A DNA stretch of 32,048 nt from Planktomarina sp. GTDB lineage: Bacteria; Pseudomonadota; Alphaproteobacteria; Rhodobacterales; Rhodobacteraceae. The translations under genes were made by a program, and so were the position numbers. Positions 15,486 to 23,810 of the stretch are shown here, in pieces. The notes under the pieces are model-generated. The model saw only the letters and a program-made list of their open reading frames with translations. It had not been told where the DNA came from and did not search any database. The DNA lies in assembly GCA_020630595.1 (NCBI GenBank), contig JAHDBC010000025.1, positions 4,398 to 36,445 on the forward strand, read 5' to 3'. The number at the start of each line of letters is the position of its first letter. Positions within the stretch are counted from its first letter, which is position 1.

Positions 15486-15731
15486 CTAAATTGAAATTTC
15501 GTCGACGATCCGCTTTGCCCAGTCGCCCAAGATTGGAATGAAATCCATGTTGGACAGAAAGTAGACAAGCAACGACACCAAAAGGGTTGCCCCCACAACG
15601 GACCCCAGTCCGAACGCCAACCCCCGCGCAAATTGAAAGGCAATCATTCGCGGTATCGAATTTTGCAGGCGGATGAAGCGATGGTTGTTCAGCTTCTCTA
15701 CCTCTTCGGCAAGGCGTTTCATGTCATCCAT
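15486..15731 (-). CDS. DUF5665-like small membrane protein
   Basis: An 81-residue protein with a short charged N-terminal helix (MKRLAEEVEKLNNHRFIRL), a basic segment (PRMIAFQFARG) and one Gly-rich membrane helix (about 37-60, GLAFGLGSVVGATLLVSLLV), then a short amphipathic tail. This matches the DUF5665 family as I recall it; the function is unknown. The start ATG (15731) overlaps the last eight bases of the hydrolase gene, with an AGGT-like ribosome site upstream, so the two are probably translationally coupled. The Gly-x-x-x-Gly spacing in the helix suggests it may pack as an oligomer, which is inference. Confidence 0.8.
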   Translation of the reverse strand: MDDMKRLAEEVEKLNNHRFIRLQNSIPRMIAFQFARGLAFGLGSVVGATLLVSLLVYFLSNMDFIPILGDWAKRIVDEISI

Positions 15732-16623
15732 CTGCAAGACCTGCAAAAAAAGGTTCAAAGCAGTTCAGCACTGCATCCGGGTTTTCTTCCATAACAAAAT
15801 GGCCTGACGTGCATGTTTCGGCAACCACTTGTGGTGCCCAGGCGCGCCATTGGCCTGCTGCATCGCCGGATTTGTCGGGAAATCCGTATTCCGCATACAA
15901 AAACTTGAAAGGGGCGTTGATTTGTTTGCCCGCCGCGCGGTCCGCATCATCAATGGCCCGGTCTGTTGTCGCCCCAGCGCGATAATCGGCACACATGGCA
16001 TGGATGCGGGCCGGGTCGCGGGCCTGTGTGCGATAACTTTCGACGGCAACCGGGGGTAGGGCATCAATAGAGTTCGCAAGTGTCCAACTGGCCAGCGTCC
16101 AATCTATGTACCCCACAGGATCTGCGTTGATCATGGTTTCGGGCAAGGGGTGCGGTTGGGCCAGAAACGTCCAATGATACGCAGCCAGCCCCACGTCTGC
16201 CGACCAACGTGCCCAGAAATCGCCGGTGGGCACGACCTCTATGATGCCTAACTTGTTCACACGGTCCGGATGATCCAGGGCCAGCCGGTACGATACCCGT
16301 GCACCGCGATCATGGCCCAGAATATGTGCACGGGCGATTCCCAGCACATCCATCAGGCCGACGATATCCTGTGCCATTGTTCGTTTGGAATAAGTGGTGT
16401 GGTCTGTATCATCCGCAGGCGCATCGCTGTCGCCATAGCCGCGCAGGTCGGGGATGATCACATCAAACTGTTTGGCCAGCGTTGGGGCGACGTTCAGCCA
16501 TGTCATGTGGTTTTGCGGGTACCCATGCAGGCAAATCAGGGGCGCGCCTGCGCCAGCCCGGTGTACAGACAGCCGCACCCCATTGGTTTCGATGAACTGC
16601 TGCGTAAAGCCGGGAAGCGTCAT
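15724..16623 (-). CDS. Alpha/beta hydrolase, haloacetate dehalogenase-like
   Basis: A 299-residue alpha/beta hydrolase of the haloacetate dehalogenase/epoxide hydrolase group. The oxyanion region is LHGYPQNHMTW, and the nucleophile elbow is LGHDRGARVSYR (Asp105). Remembered key residues of the fluoroacetate dehalogenase RPA1163 all fall here with a constant offset of five: Asp110 to Asp105, Arg111 and Arg114 to Arg106 and Arg109 (carboxylate binding), His155, Trp156 and Tyr219 to His150, Trp151 and Tyr214 (halide pocket), and His280 to His275. The exception is the catalytic acid Asp134, which is Glu129 here. Activity on haloacids is therefore plausible but unproven. ATG 16623 overlaps the DUF1643 stop as ATGA and has AGAGG upstream. 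It is followed by, and overlaps, the DUF5665 gene. A longer open frame upstream lies inside the DUF1643 gene and is rejected. Confidence 0.9.
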   Translation of the reverse strand: MTLPGFTQQFIETNGVRLSVHRAGAGAPLICLHGYPQNHMTWLNVAPTLAKQFDVIIPDLRGYGDSDAPADDTDHTTYSKRTMAQDIVGLMDVLGIARAHILGHDRGARVSYRLALDHPDRVNKLGIIEVVPTGDFWARWSADVGLAAYHWTFLAQPHPLPETMINADPVGYIDWTLASWTLANSIDALPPVAVESYRTQARDPARIHAMCADYRAGATTDRAIDDADRAAGKQINAPFKFLYAEYGFPDKSGDAAGQWRAWAPQVVAETCTSGHFVMEENPDAVLNCFEPFFAGLADG

Positions 16624-17126
16624 ATCCAAACCTCTGGCTGTTGGGTATAGGGCAGATACAGCGGATGTTTCGGGTGGCCCGCCTTGGATAAGCCCAGATG
16701 ATAAACTGTCTGGCCCGTGGTTTTCAGCAACTGTTCCACGGCTGGTCCCCGGTCCAAATGCGCGCCATGGGTCCCCCATGCCGCGATGACCTGATCAGCC
16801 CAAGCCGCGCCATCCAGGATCGCCTGATCGTTGGCGACGCCCACCGGTTCATCCGCCGCGCGCATCTTTTTCGGGTCGGTATCACGCCATGCAAATATGT
16901 TGGTCACCTGAAAGGCCCCGAACCCCAAGGCGCGCGCCCGGCGTTCACAGCGTTCGACTGTTGGGTCGTTTTGCACTTCGGTCGCCGTGGACGGGTTCAA
17001 CATGGTGAACATCACGCGCCGCCCGGATGTGTCCCACACGCGGGTCAGCGAATATCGATACCGTTCGCAGTCGCTGTAGACAGCGGTCGACGGTGCATCG
17101 CCTTTGGTATGGGTTCGGGTGATCAT
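16620..17126 (-). CDS. DUF1643 domain-containing protein
   Basis: A 168-residue soluble protein of the DUF1643 family, whose function is not established. Typical stretches are YRYSLTRVWD, VMFTMLNPSTA followed by NDPTVERCERRARALGFG, NIFAWRDTDP and IAAWGTHG. These suggest a compact alpha/beta fold, perhaps nucleotide- or nucleic-acid-related. I choose ATG 17126 (MITRTHTKGD) because the conserved region begins soon after and the longer open frame runs into truB. It lies 53 bases after truB and its stop overlaps the hydrolase start (ATGA), so truB, DUF1643, the hydrolase and DUF5665 may share a transcript. Confidence 0.85.
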   Translation of the reverse strand: MITRTHTKGDAPSTAVYSDCERYRYSLTRVWDTSGRRVMFTMLNPSTATEVQNDPTVERCERRARALGFGAFQVTNIFAWRDTDPKKMRAADEPVGVANDQAILDGAAWADQVIAAWGTHGAHLDRGPAVEQLLKTTGQTVYHLGLSKAGHPKHPLYLPYTQQPEVWI

Positions 17127-17179
17127 ACCCGTTTTGTGGGGCCTGATTTTAGTGCGGTCAAGCGATGGGTGGGTCAGCC

Positions 17180-18082
17180 CTATCGCACCAGTACCCGGCT
17201 GGGGTGGATCATCCCGCCCTTGAACTGGCCCATGGCGACGCACCGGCCTTCGTGACTGACCCAAATGTCGTCGCCGTATTCGGCATCTACAAAACAAATC
17301 GCAGGGTTGCCGTTGCGCAGTTTTGCGGCACCTTCGGCGGTGGTCGTGCCGTGGGTGACATCGCGCAGGCCATCTTCGATCGGGGTCAGAAATTGGTCGA
17401 TTTCATTGGATTTGGCAAAAGGTTCTATCTGTTCCAAGGTGACCGCATCAGCGGCATCAAACGGGCCGGACCAAAGACGGCGCAGGTGCAGCACATGGCC
17501 CAAACAGCCCAGTTGCGCCCCAACATCGCGCGCAATGGCGCGGACATATCCCCCCTTGCCGCAGGTCATTTCCAACATGGCGGTGTCTGGGTCGGGCCTG
17601 TCTGTCAGCAACAATTCATCAACGTACAAATCCCGCGCGGCCAGTTCCACGTCTTCGCCATCGCGGGCCAGTTTGTAAGCACGTTGCCCGTCAATTTTAA
17701 CGGCGGAAAATTTGGGCGGCACCTGCCGAATGTCACCGATGAACCCTTGCAGGCATTCGGTGATGTCCCCATCCGTTGGGCGCAGCGCAGAGGTTTCGAT
17801 CACTTCGCCTTCTGCGTCATCGGTGTTTGTGGCCGCGCCGAACCGGACCGCAAATTCATAACATTTAAGCGCATCCATGATGTAGGGAACTGTCTTTGTC
17901 GCCTCTCCCAATGCGATGGCAAGAACACCGGTCGCTTCGGGGTCCAATGTTCCGGCGTGGCCTGCCTTTTTGGCATCAAACGCCCAACGGACCTTGTTCA
18001 CGACCGCTGTTGACGTGATGCCAGCAGGTTTGTCGATGACGACCCAGCCGTGTACGTCGCGTCCTTTGCGTTTGCGTGCCAT
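17180..18082 (-). CDS. truB: tRNA pseudouridine(55) synthase
   Basis: TruB makes pseudouridine 55 in the T-loop of tRNAs. The 300-residue product starts with [14 protein letters not shown] and has the catalytic motif [14 protein letters not shown] with Asp47 as the nucleophile. It also has [37 protein letters not shown] and a C-terminal [12 protein letters not shown] segment, all as expected of the family. A GGGGG run (in AAGGGGGTTCC) precedes the ATG. In many bacteria rbfA and truB are adjacent; here a DUF2233 gene lies between them. Confidence 0.97.
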   Translation of the reverse strand: MARKRKGRDVHGWVVIDKPAGITSTAVVNKVRWAFDAKKAGHAGTLDPEATGVLAIALGEATKTVPYIMDALKCYEFAVRFGAATNTDDAEGEVIETSALRPTDGDITECLQGFIGDIRQVPPKFSAVKIDGQRAYKLARDGEDVELAARDLYVDELLLTDRPDPDTAMLEMTCGKGGYVRAIARDVGAQLGCLGHVLHLRRLWSGPFDAADAVTLEQIEPFAKSNEIDQFLTPIEDGLRDVTHGTTTAEGAAKLRNGNPAICFVDAEYGDDIWVSHEGRCVAMGQFKGGMIHPSRVLVR

Positions 18083-18133
18083 GGAACCCCCTTTTGCCTG
18101 AGGGCGAGCGCCTAACCGGGGATCACAGGCAGG

Positions 18134-18856
18134 TCAATCCACCACGGCCACAATCGGCCCCATGCGCGCACCAAAGTCATTGCGCCCCAGTTCAGGGGCA
18201 TAAAGTCGCGACACACGCCCGTCAAAATACAGGGCTTGGTCTATGCCCAGCAGTTCTTGAAACACCCGGGCAAAGGTGTGGAAATTGACCCGCTGATTGG
18301 AAATCACGAAATAGCTGATGCGGCCATCATCGGATGTCCCGACGCCGTTTCGCACATTCGTGAAATCCGATTCCGGGAAAAACCGCGGGTGCAGGTCACC
18401 ATCGATCACCAGCATGGGGCCAGATTGCGTGGCGTGAACGCATGCAGGCGTGTTCTGTAAAAACCGCTGCGTTTCGATCACATCGGCACGGCCATCTTGA
18501 ATGCAATATACCCCATTGGGCACCATGCCGAAATTGCCTGGCCCCGCCCCGGGGATCACACGCATGGTCTGAACACCATCTTCGACGTAATGCCCGACCG
18601 GCCGACGATCGTCGTGGTACATGCCTGCGTTCATCGCAAAGATCACTTCATCGGGCAGCGCGTTGAAATTTCCGTACGGCCTGCCGTTTTGGTCATTCAG
18701 AAACAGACGCGGGGGCGTTGCCTGCACGTCCACTTCGCAAATCGTGAAAGATTGCGCGTCAAAGTCCACGTCTTTGCAGGAAACTGCCCAAGTCGGGGAA
18801 GCCAAGATGGCCAGCCCCGTCAGAAACAGGCTAATCTTCCAGATCACGGCGGACAT
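18134..18856 (-). CDS. Exported DUF2233/phosphodiester glycosidase-like protein
   Basis: A protein of about 240 residues with an N-terminal signal peptide (Lys7, hydrophobic 8-20, likely cleavage after PTWA at 24) and a DUF2233/NAGPA-like domain. The domain motifs are [31 protein letters not shown] and the end region [16 protein letters not shown]. Related proteins include phosphodiester N-acetylglucosaminidases, so it may act on sugar-phosphate linkages in the envelope, but the substrate is unknown. ATG 18856 and ATG 18859 are both possible. Either start lies inside the last codons of rbfA, implying coupling to it. Its position between rbfA and truB suggests it shares their transcript. Confidence 0.85.
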   Translation of the reverse strand: MSAVIWKISLFLTGLAILASPTWAVSCKDVDFDAQSFTICEVDVQATPPRLFLNDQNGRPYGNFNALPDEVIFAMNAGMYHDDRRPVGHYVEDGVQTMRVIPGAGPGNFGMVPNGVYCIQDGRADVIETQRFLQNTPACVHATQSGPMLVIDGDLHPRFFPESDFTNVRNGVGTSDDGRISYFVISNQRVNFHTFARVFQELLGIDQALYFDGRVSRLYAPELGRNDFGARMGPIVAVVD

Positions 18857-19226
18857 CATCGCGGTTGAACAGTTCGCGGGTATGATCAATCCGGTCAAAG
18901 GTTTCATCAATCCGGAACCGCAGATCTGGTGTGAATTTCAGGGCGGATTTCTTCCCGATGATGCGGCGAATTTCACCCTTGTTCCGGGCCAGATATTCGA
19001 TGCAATCTTCGTGACCCTGACCGCCCAGCGGCATGACATAGGCCGTGGCGATTTTCAAATCGGGGGATGTCGAAACCTCTGACACGGTGATGGACATGCG
19101 GTTCAGATCGGGGTCATGGATATCCCCACGCGCCAACACTTCGGACAATGTCCGGCGGATCAATTCACCCACGCGCAACTGACGTTGAGACGGTCCGGGC
19201 CCATCGTGAAACTTGTTCTTTGCCAT
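18831..19226 (-). CDS. rbfA: 30S ribosome-binding factor A
   Basis: RbfA is a small KH-like protein that binds the immature 30S subunit and helps processing of the 16S rRNA 5' end. The 131-residue product shows [20 protein letters not shown], then [31 protein letters not shown], and [17 protein letters not shown], all standard family stretches. ATG 19226 (MAKNKFHD) is chosen because the family sequence starts there; a longer in-frame extension crosses into the divergent dapB leader. It is the first gene of the - strand block, divergent from dapB across 46 bases, without infB/nusA upstream. Confidence 0.95.
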   Translation of the reverse strand: MAKNKFHDGPGPSQRQLRVGELIRRTLSEVLARGDIHDPDLNRMSITVSEVSTSPDLKIATAYVMPLGGQGHEDCIEYLARNKGEIRRIIGKKSALKFTPDLRFRIDETFDRIDHTRELFNRDDVRRDLED

Positions 19227-19272
19227 AACCCCCATTAGGCCCTTCGCAGGACGCTTTGCAAGGGGACGGGAT

Positions 19273-20073
19273 ATGGTTGGAATCGTGGTGACTGGCGCAT
19301 CGGGCCGCATGGGGCAAATGCTGATCGATGTGATTGGCGAAAGTGATCAGGCGACACTTGTGGGTGCCGTGGAACGCGCCGGCCACGAATGGGTCGGTCA
19401 GGATGTCGGATCCGTCCGGGGGGGGCAGCCGATTGGCGTGACGGTGACCGATGACCCGTTAGCGGCATTTTCCAAAGCCCAAGCCGTGATTGATTTCACC
19501 GCGCCCCAAGCAACGATTGCCTTTTCCAAGATCGCGGCACAAGCGCGCGCGGTGCATGTCATTGGCACGACAGGCATGACCGATGATGAAATCGCCCAAC
19601 TTGAACCCGCATCGCGCCATGCTGTGATCGTTCGGGCTGGGAATATGTCTTTGGGTGTGAACCTTTTGACCCAGCTGACGAAAAAGGTGGCCGCCGCATT
19701 GGACGAAGATTTTGACATTGAAGTGATCGAAGCCCATCACCACCACAAGGTTGACGCCCCATCAGGGACCGCGCTGATGCTGGGCGAAGCCGCCGCCGAA
19801 GGGCGCGGGGTCAGCTTGAACGACGTCCGCGACAGTGGCCGTGACGGGATCACTGGGGCGCGCAAACGGGGCGATATCGGTTTTACCGCCATCCGTGGGG
19901 GGGACATTGTCGGCGAACATGACGTGTTGTTTGCCGCTGCAGGCGAACGCATCATCCTGCGCCACGTCGCAACCGACAGGCGCATCTTTGCACGCGGTGC
20001 GCTGAAAGCCGCGCTGTGGGGGCAAGACAAAAAGCCCGGCGAATACAACATGTTGGATGTTCTTGGGCTGTAA
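19273..20073 (+). CDS. dapB: 4-hydroxy-tetrahydrodipicolinate reductase
   Basis: DapB reduces 4-hydroxy-tetrahydrodipicolinate with NAD(P)H on the way to diaminopimelate and lysine. The 266-residue product has the nucleotide-binding GASGRMG at 8-14, GTTGM near 98-102, and the family signature [15 protein letters not shown]. In that signature His155 and Lys159 correspond to the catalytic residues of the E. coli enzyme (His159 and Lys163). The start at 19273 (MVGIVVTG) gives the right N-terminus, with a G-rich ribosome site. It is divergent from rbfA and followed by a small secreted protein after 86 bases of structured leader. Confidence 0.97.
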   Translation: MVGIVVTGASGRMGQMLIDVIGESDQATLVGAVERAGHEWVGQDVGSVRGGQPIGVTVTDDPLAAFSKAQAVIDFTAPQATIAFSKIAAQARAVHVIGTTGMTDDEIAQLEPASRHAVIVRAGNMSLGVNLLTQLTKKVAAALDEDFDIEVIEAHHHHKVDAPSGTALMLGEAAAEGRGVSLNDVRDSGRDGITGARKRGDIGFTAIRGGDIVGEHDVLFAAAGERIILRHVATDRRIFARGALKAALWGQDKKPGEYNMLDVLGL

Positions 20074-20106
20074 GATGCCGAAGCTGTGATCAGGTCGGTG
20101 AAACCA

Positions 20107-20148
20107 TTTTGGCACCAGACCCGTATATTCGGGGTACGGGAACCAAAA
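20107..20148 (+). promoter_or_regulatory. Nested inverted repeats in dapB downstream leader
   Basis: TTTTGG (20107-20112) pairs with CCAAAA (20143-20148), and inside it CCCGTA (20120-20125) pairs with TACGGG (20135-20140). The outer arm touches the AAGGA ribosome site of the gene at 20160. It could be a leader structure that masks that site or a read-through barrier after dapB; a TATATT in the loop also allows a promoter. Confidence 0.35.
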
Positions 20149-20159
20149 AGGATGTAACG

Positions 20160-20519
20160 ATGAAACGCATTGGTTTGATTGCGCTGCTGGGATTTTTCGC
20201 CTCCCCTTTGTGGGCGATGACGGAGATCAAGGACGAAGCGCAGTTTCGCGGTTTGGTCTCGGGCAAGGATCTTGTGACACGTCAGATGTTGGTTCGGATC
20301 ACGTTGCAGGTGCGCGACAATGGCACGATCACAGGTCGTGCGCTGGGCAGCGATGTGACAGGCACGTGGTCGTGGCAGGATGGATACTTTTGCCGCCAGA
20401 TGAGCTGGGACGGGCGCGACATTCCCTATAACTGTCAGCTTGTCGAATGGAACGGCAATAAGATGCGCTTTACAGTGGATCGGGGTGCCGGGGACAGCGC
20501 GGATTTCAGCATTCGCTAG
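20160..20519 (+). CDS. Small exported protein, roseobacter family of unknown function
   Basis: A 119-residue protein with a signal peptide (MKRIGLIALLGFFASPLWA, cleavage likely after Ala19) and a compact beta-rich domain. The pattern NGTITGRALGSDVTGTWSWQDGYFCR, with Cys78 and Cys92 able to form a disulfide, resembles a small secreted roseobacter family. From memory, such proteins have been labelled 'dihydrodipicolinate reductase' in databases, perhaps because of proximity to dapB. It has no nucleotide-binding motif and none of the DapB signatures, so that name would be wrong. AAGGA lies seven bases before the ATG. Its TAG stop overlaps the stop of the convergent SDHAF4-like gene in the palindrome CTAG. 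Function unknown. Confidence 0.8.
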   Translation: MKRIGLIALLGFFASPLWAMTEIKDEAQFRGLVSGKDLVTRQMLVRITLQVRDNGTITGRALGSDVTGTWSWQDGYFCRQMSWDGRDIPYNCQLVEWNGNKMRFTVDRGAGDSADFSIR

Positions 20520-20695
20520 AAATCAACGGCGATCCCCTTCTTTTCCCAATCCCCAAATCGCACCGGTTCCGGGCCATCACGGCCACCCAATTCGGTCGGC
20601 AGGGTTTGGGCCTTGGCGGCTTTGCGGCGCTCTTCCGCTTCGGCTAGGGCGCGCAGGGCAGCAGGGGGCAGGTCTTGTTTGTTGTCTTCTTCCAT
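20516..20695 (-). CDS. SDHAF4-like succinate dehydrogenase assembly factor (DUF1674)
   Basis: A 59-residue gene. The C-terminal motif PTELGGRDGPEPVRFGDWEK followed by KGIAVDF is the DUF1674 signature of SDHAF4 proteins. These bind newly flavinylated SdhA and protect it until the succinate dehydrogenase complex is built. The N-terminal half is a charged helix (ALRALAEAEERRKAAKAQ). It is the only - strand gene right of dapB, sits divergent from rsmB (43 bases between starts), and its stop shares the CTAG palindrome with the + strand neighbour. No sdh genes are in the window. Confidence 0.9.
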   Translation of the reverse strand: MEEDNKQDLPPAALRALAEAEERRKAAKAQTLPTELGGRDGPEPVRFGDWEKKGIAVDF

Positions 20696-20738
20696 GGGGC
20701 TGATATACGCGGCGTCTTAGATTTCGCAAGGTGACCCC

Positions 20739-22022
20739 ATGGCGCAGCCCCCCATTGCAAAAGTAACCCCAGCCCGACGCGTGGCCGTTTGGCTGCTGAC
20801 GGGGGTCACACGGGATGGGGAAACACTGGCTGAACTGACAGCAAAAGACAGCTATCAGGCATTGGTCCCTGCAGATCGCGCCCGTGCGTTGCGTTTGGCC
20901 ACAGAAACACTTCGCTATGCTGGCCGTGCTGACAAACTGTTGAAAAAACACATTTCCAAGGCGCCACCGGATCAGGTGCAAAATACGTTGCGGTTGGGCG
21001 TTGTTGAAGTGGCCGGATTGGGTGCGCCAATTCATGCCGTTACGGACGATCTGGTGACGCTGATCGGTGCGGCATCCCGCACCCGCCCTTACAAGGGGCT
21101 GGTCAACGCTGTTTTGCGCAAAGCGGTGGCAGACGCAGATGGCAAATGGGACAAAAGCCCAGTGCCAACCTTGCCCAAATGGCTGCGCCGTCCGTTGATG
21201 GATGCCTATACCAACCCAAAGGTCATGCAGATGGAAGTCGCCCATATGAAAGGCGCACCACTGGATTTGACGGTGAAATCCGACCCGGATGGTTGGGCGA
21301 ACACCCTTGGTGGTGTGGCTTTGCCGAATGGGACGGTCCGGTTGAATGGGGGGCAGGTTTCTGCGCTGCAGGGGTTTTCCGACGGCGACTGGTGGGTTCA
21401 GGACGCGGCCGCACGGGTTGCGGTTGATTGGCTGCGCCCCTCCGCAGGGGAAGCGGCGCTTGATTTGTGCGCGGCCCCCGGGGGCAAGACAATGCAATTG
21501 GCTGCGGCAGGGGCCAAGGTCACGGCGATTGACCTGTCAGATCGGCGGTTGGACCGGGTCCGCGAAAACCTGACCCGCACCCAGCTTTCAGCGGATGTGC
21601 AGGTCGGTGATGTGCTGAAATTACCGGCTGGGGAATATGATGCCGTGTTGCTGGACGCCCCATGTTCCGCCACCGGGACCATCCGTCGCCACCCTGATCT
21701 GCCCTTTGCAAAACAGGGCGACGGCATCAGCGAATTGATTGCATTGCAAACCAAAATGCTGGCTGCAGCTGCCAAACAGGTCAAACCGGGGGGGCGGATT
21801 GTATTTTGCACCTGTTCGTTGATCCCGGATGAAGGCGAAGTTCAGGCCGAAGAATTTCTGGCAGCCCATCCCCAATTTGTGGCGGATCCCACGATCCCAA
21901 CCGGCATGGATCCCGATTGGCGCACGCCAGAGGGTGGATTGCGCCTGCGTCCGGATTACTGGGCAGAACTGGGCGGGATGGATGGGTTCTATATCATCCG
22001 GCTGAACCGCGCCGAAGTCTGA
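20739..22022 (+). CDS. rsmB: 16S rRNA (cytosine-967) C5-methyltransferase
   Basis: RsmB methylates C967 of 16S rRNA using S-adenosylmethionine. The 427-residue product has an N-terminal NusB-like RNA-binding region (about 10-140, with RPYKGLVNAVLRKA) and a C-terminal methyltransferase domain. The domain has LDLCAAPGGKT (cofactor loop), VTAIDLSDRRLDRV (motif II), LLDAPCSATGTIRRHPD with Cys309, and FCTCSLIPDEGE with Cys359. The two cysteines are the pair used by m5C RNA methyltransferases. AAGGTGA lies five bases before the ATG. It heads the run rsmB - heparinase-like - purH. Confidence 0.95.
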   Translation: MAQPPIAKVTPARRVAVWLLTGVTRDGETLAELTAKDSYQALVPADRARALRLATETLRYAGRADKLLKKHISKAPPDQVQNTLRLGVVEVAGLGAPIHAVTDDLVTLIGAASRTRPYKGLVNAVLRKAVADADGKWDKSPVPTLPKWLRRPLMDAYTNPKVMQMEVAHMKGAPLDLTVKSDPDGWANTLGGVALPNGTVRLNGGQVSALQGFSDGDWWVQDAAARVAVDWLRPSAGEAALDLCAAPGGKTMQLAAAGAKVTAIDLSDRRLDRVRENLTRTQLSADVQVGDVLKLPAGEYDAVLLDAPCSATGTIRRHPDLPFAKQGDGISELIALQTKMLAAAAKQVKPGGRIVFCTCSLIPDEGEVQAEEFLAAHPQFVADPTIPTGMDPDWRTPEGGLRLRPDYWAELGGMDGFYIIRLNRAEV

Positions 22023-22079
22023 TTTCCCCACGTGACACGCCATCGGCAGGATCATAAGTTGTAAGCTAATCACAAACCG

Positions 22080-23810
22080 ATGGGGCACAGGGTGGCATCA
22101 TTCCGACCCAAGCTAAGATCAGAAGGCGCGTTCACCCGGTCGCGCATTCGTCGCGCTGCAAAAGGAAAAAAGCCCAACGGTTTTGTGGATCAGCCCGAAC
22201 CCCGCAGCATCGGTTCTTTTGCACGGGGTCGCCAGCTGTTGGCAGGAAATGTGCAGTTCACCGGCCATCTCTTGGAACTCAAGGGCACGTCACCTTGGGC
22301 TGCGGAATTGCCGACGCAGACGTTTGCGAATGATCTGCATGGCTTTTTGTGGCTTGATGATCTGGCTGCGGTGGGATCACCGCAATCCCGCGCGATGGCG
22401 CAGGAATGGGTCATGGATTGGATTGCGTTGTTCCGTCGTGGCAATGGGCCGGGATGGGAGATCAGCACGGCTGCACGCCGTTTGATCCGGTGGATTCACC
22501 ACGGCATCTTTCTGATTTCGAACCTGAACAAAGCTGAAACGGATCAGTTTTTTGTTTCAATCGCCCAACACACGCGTTTTGTGTCGCGCACATTGTCCCG
22601 CGCGCCCACATCCCTTTCTGGGTTCGAAGCCGCAGTAGCGGTGCTTTATGCTTCCCTGACCGTGAACGCGCTGGGCGGGGGCACAACACCCGCTTTGGCA
22701 GCTGTGAAATCATTGTGTGTTCGCGCCATCGATGATGGCGGGGCCATATCGACCCGCAACCCAGAAGAATTGCTGGAAATCTTCACACTTTTGAACTGGG
22801 CGCAGGCCGCGTTGGAACAGGCTTCATTAACCCCACCTTTGGAAATCACCCAAGCGATCCGCAGAATAGCACCGACCTTGCGGGTCTTGCGCCATTCAAA
22901 TGGTCATTTGACCCGTTTTCATGGCGGCGGCCGCGGGGCAGAAGGGCGGCTGGATCAGGCGCTTGCGCAGTCGGGGATACGCGCATCGACCCCCAAAGAT
23001 GGCGCTATGGGATATCTGCGTGTTACGGCGGGCACCACAACCTTGATCGCAGATGCGGATGCGCCGCCGCGTGGTCCGGACAGCACATCTGCACATGCGT
23101 CGACATCTGCGTTTGAACTGACATCTGGCAAGATTCCGTTGATCGTCAGTTGTGGGTCAGGGGCAAGTTTTGGCGAAGAATGGCGGCTGGCCGGACGGGC
23201 CACCCCGTCCCATTCGACCCTTGGTATCGATGGTATGTCGTCGTCCCGATTTGCGCCGGGGTCCAGTGGCGCAGACGGCGCCCTGACCGAAGTGGCCACC
23301 ATTTTGGAAGCCGCACGAATCCCCGCCATTGATGGCACCCGGTTGCGCATCCGGCATGCGGGTTATGTTTCATCACATGGGTTGACCCATCAGCGGACAT
23401 TGGATTTGACCCTGAACGGACAGGGTCTTGCCGGGTCGGACAGGTTGAACGCGGTGTCACCGGAAGATCAGACCCGGTTCCGTCTGCAATCAGAACGGCG
23501 CGGGGTGACCGTTTCAATCCGGTTTCATCTGCATCCGGATGTGAACGCACAGCTGGATATGAACGGCAAGGCCGTGTCCATGGTGTTGAAAGACGGGGCC
23601 GTTTGGGTGTTTCGACACGACGGTTCTGCGCAATTGTCCCTTGAACCCGGTGTGTATTTGGAACAAGGGCGGGTCATGCCCCGTGCAGCCGACCAAATTG
23701 TTCTGGCCTATCAGGTCAACGATCCGGACGTTGATGTGAAATGGTCATTGGCAAGGGTTCAGGACGCAGCTGCGGGCACATTTGAAACCAGAGGACCCGA
23801 TGATGACTGA
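22080..23810 (+). CDS. Heparinase II/III family protein
   Basis: A 576-residue protein with an alpha-helical N-terminal half (about 60-290, with [14 protein letters not shown] and [16 protein letters not shown]) and a beta-rich C-terminal half, as in heparinase II/III lyases. I recall it as a recurrent neighbour of purH in Rhodobacterales. Lyases of this fold cleave uronic-acid polysaccharides, but the substrate here is unknown. The N-terminus is basic and has no signal peptide, so it may be cytoplasmic or reach the envelope by another route. ATG 22080 has no clear ribosome site; the start could be a little downstream. Its last eight to eleven bases overlap the purH start, which suggests coupling. 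Confidence 0.82.
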   Translation: MGHRVASFRPKLRSEGAFTRSRIRRAAKGKKPNGFVDQPEPRSIGSFARGRQLLAGNVQFTGHLLELKGTSPWAAELPTQTFANDLHGFLWLDDLAAVGSPQSRAMAQEWVMDWIALFRRGNGPGWEISTAARRLIRWIHHGIFLISNLNKAETDQFFVSIAQHTRFVSRTLSRAPTSLSGFEAAVAVLYASLTVNALGGGTTPALAAVKSLCVRAIDDGGAISTRNPEELLEIFTLLNWAQAALEQASLTPPLEITQAIRRIAPTLRVLRHSNGHLTRFHGGGRGAEGRLDQALAQSGIRASTPKDGAMGYLRVTAGTTTLIADADAPPRGPDSTSAHASTSAFELTSGKIPLIVSCGSGASFGEEWRLAGRATPSHSTLGIDGMSSSRFAPGSSGADGALTEVATILEAARIPAIDGTRLRIRHAGYVSSHGLTHQRTLDLTLNGQGLAGSDRLNAVSPEDQTRFRLQSERRGVTVSIRFHLHPDVNAQLDMNGKAVSMVLKDGAVWVFRHDGSAQLSLEPGVYLEQGRVMPRAADQIVLAYQVNDPDVDVKWSLARVQDAAAGTFETRGPDDD

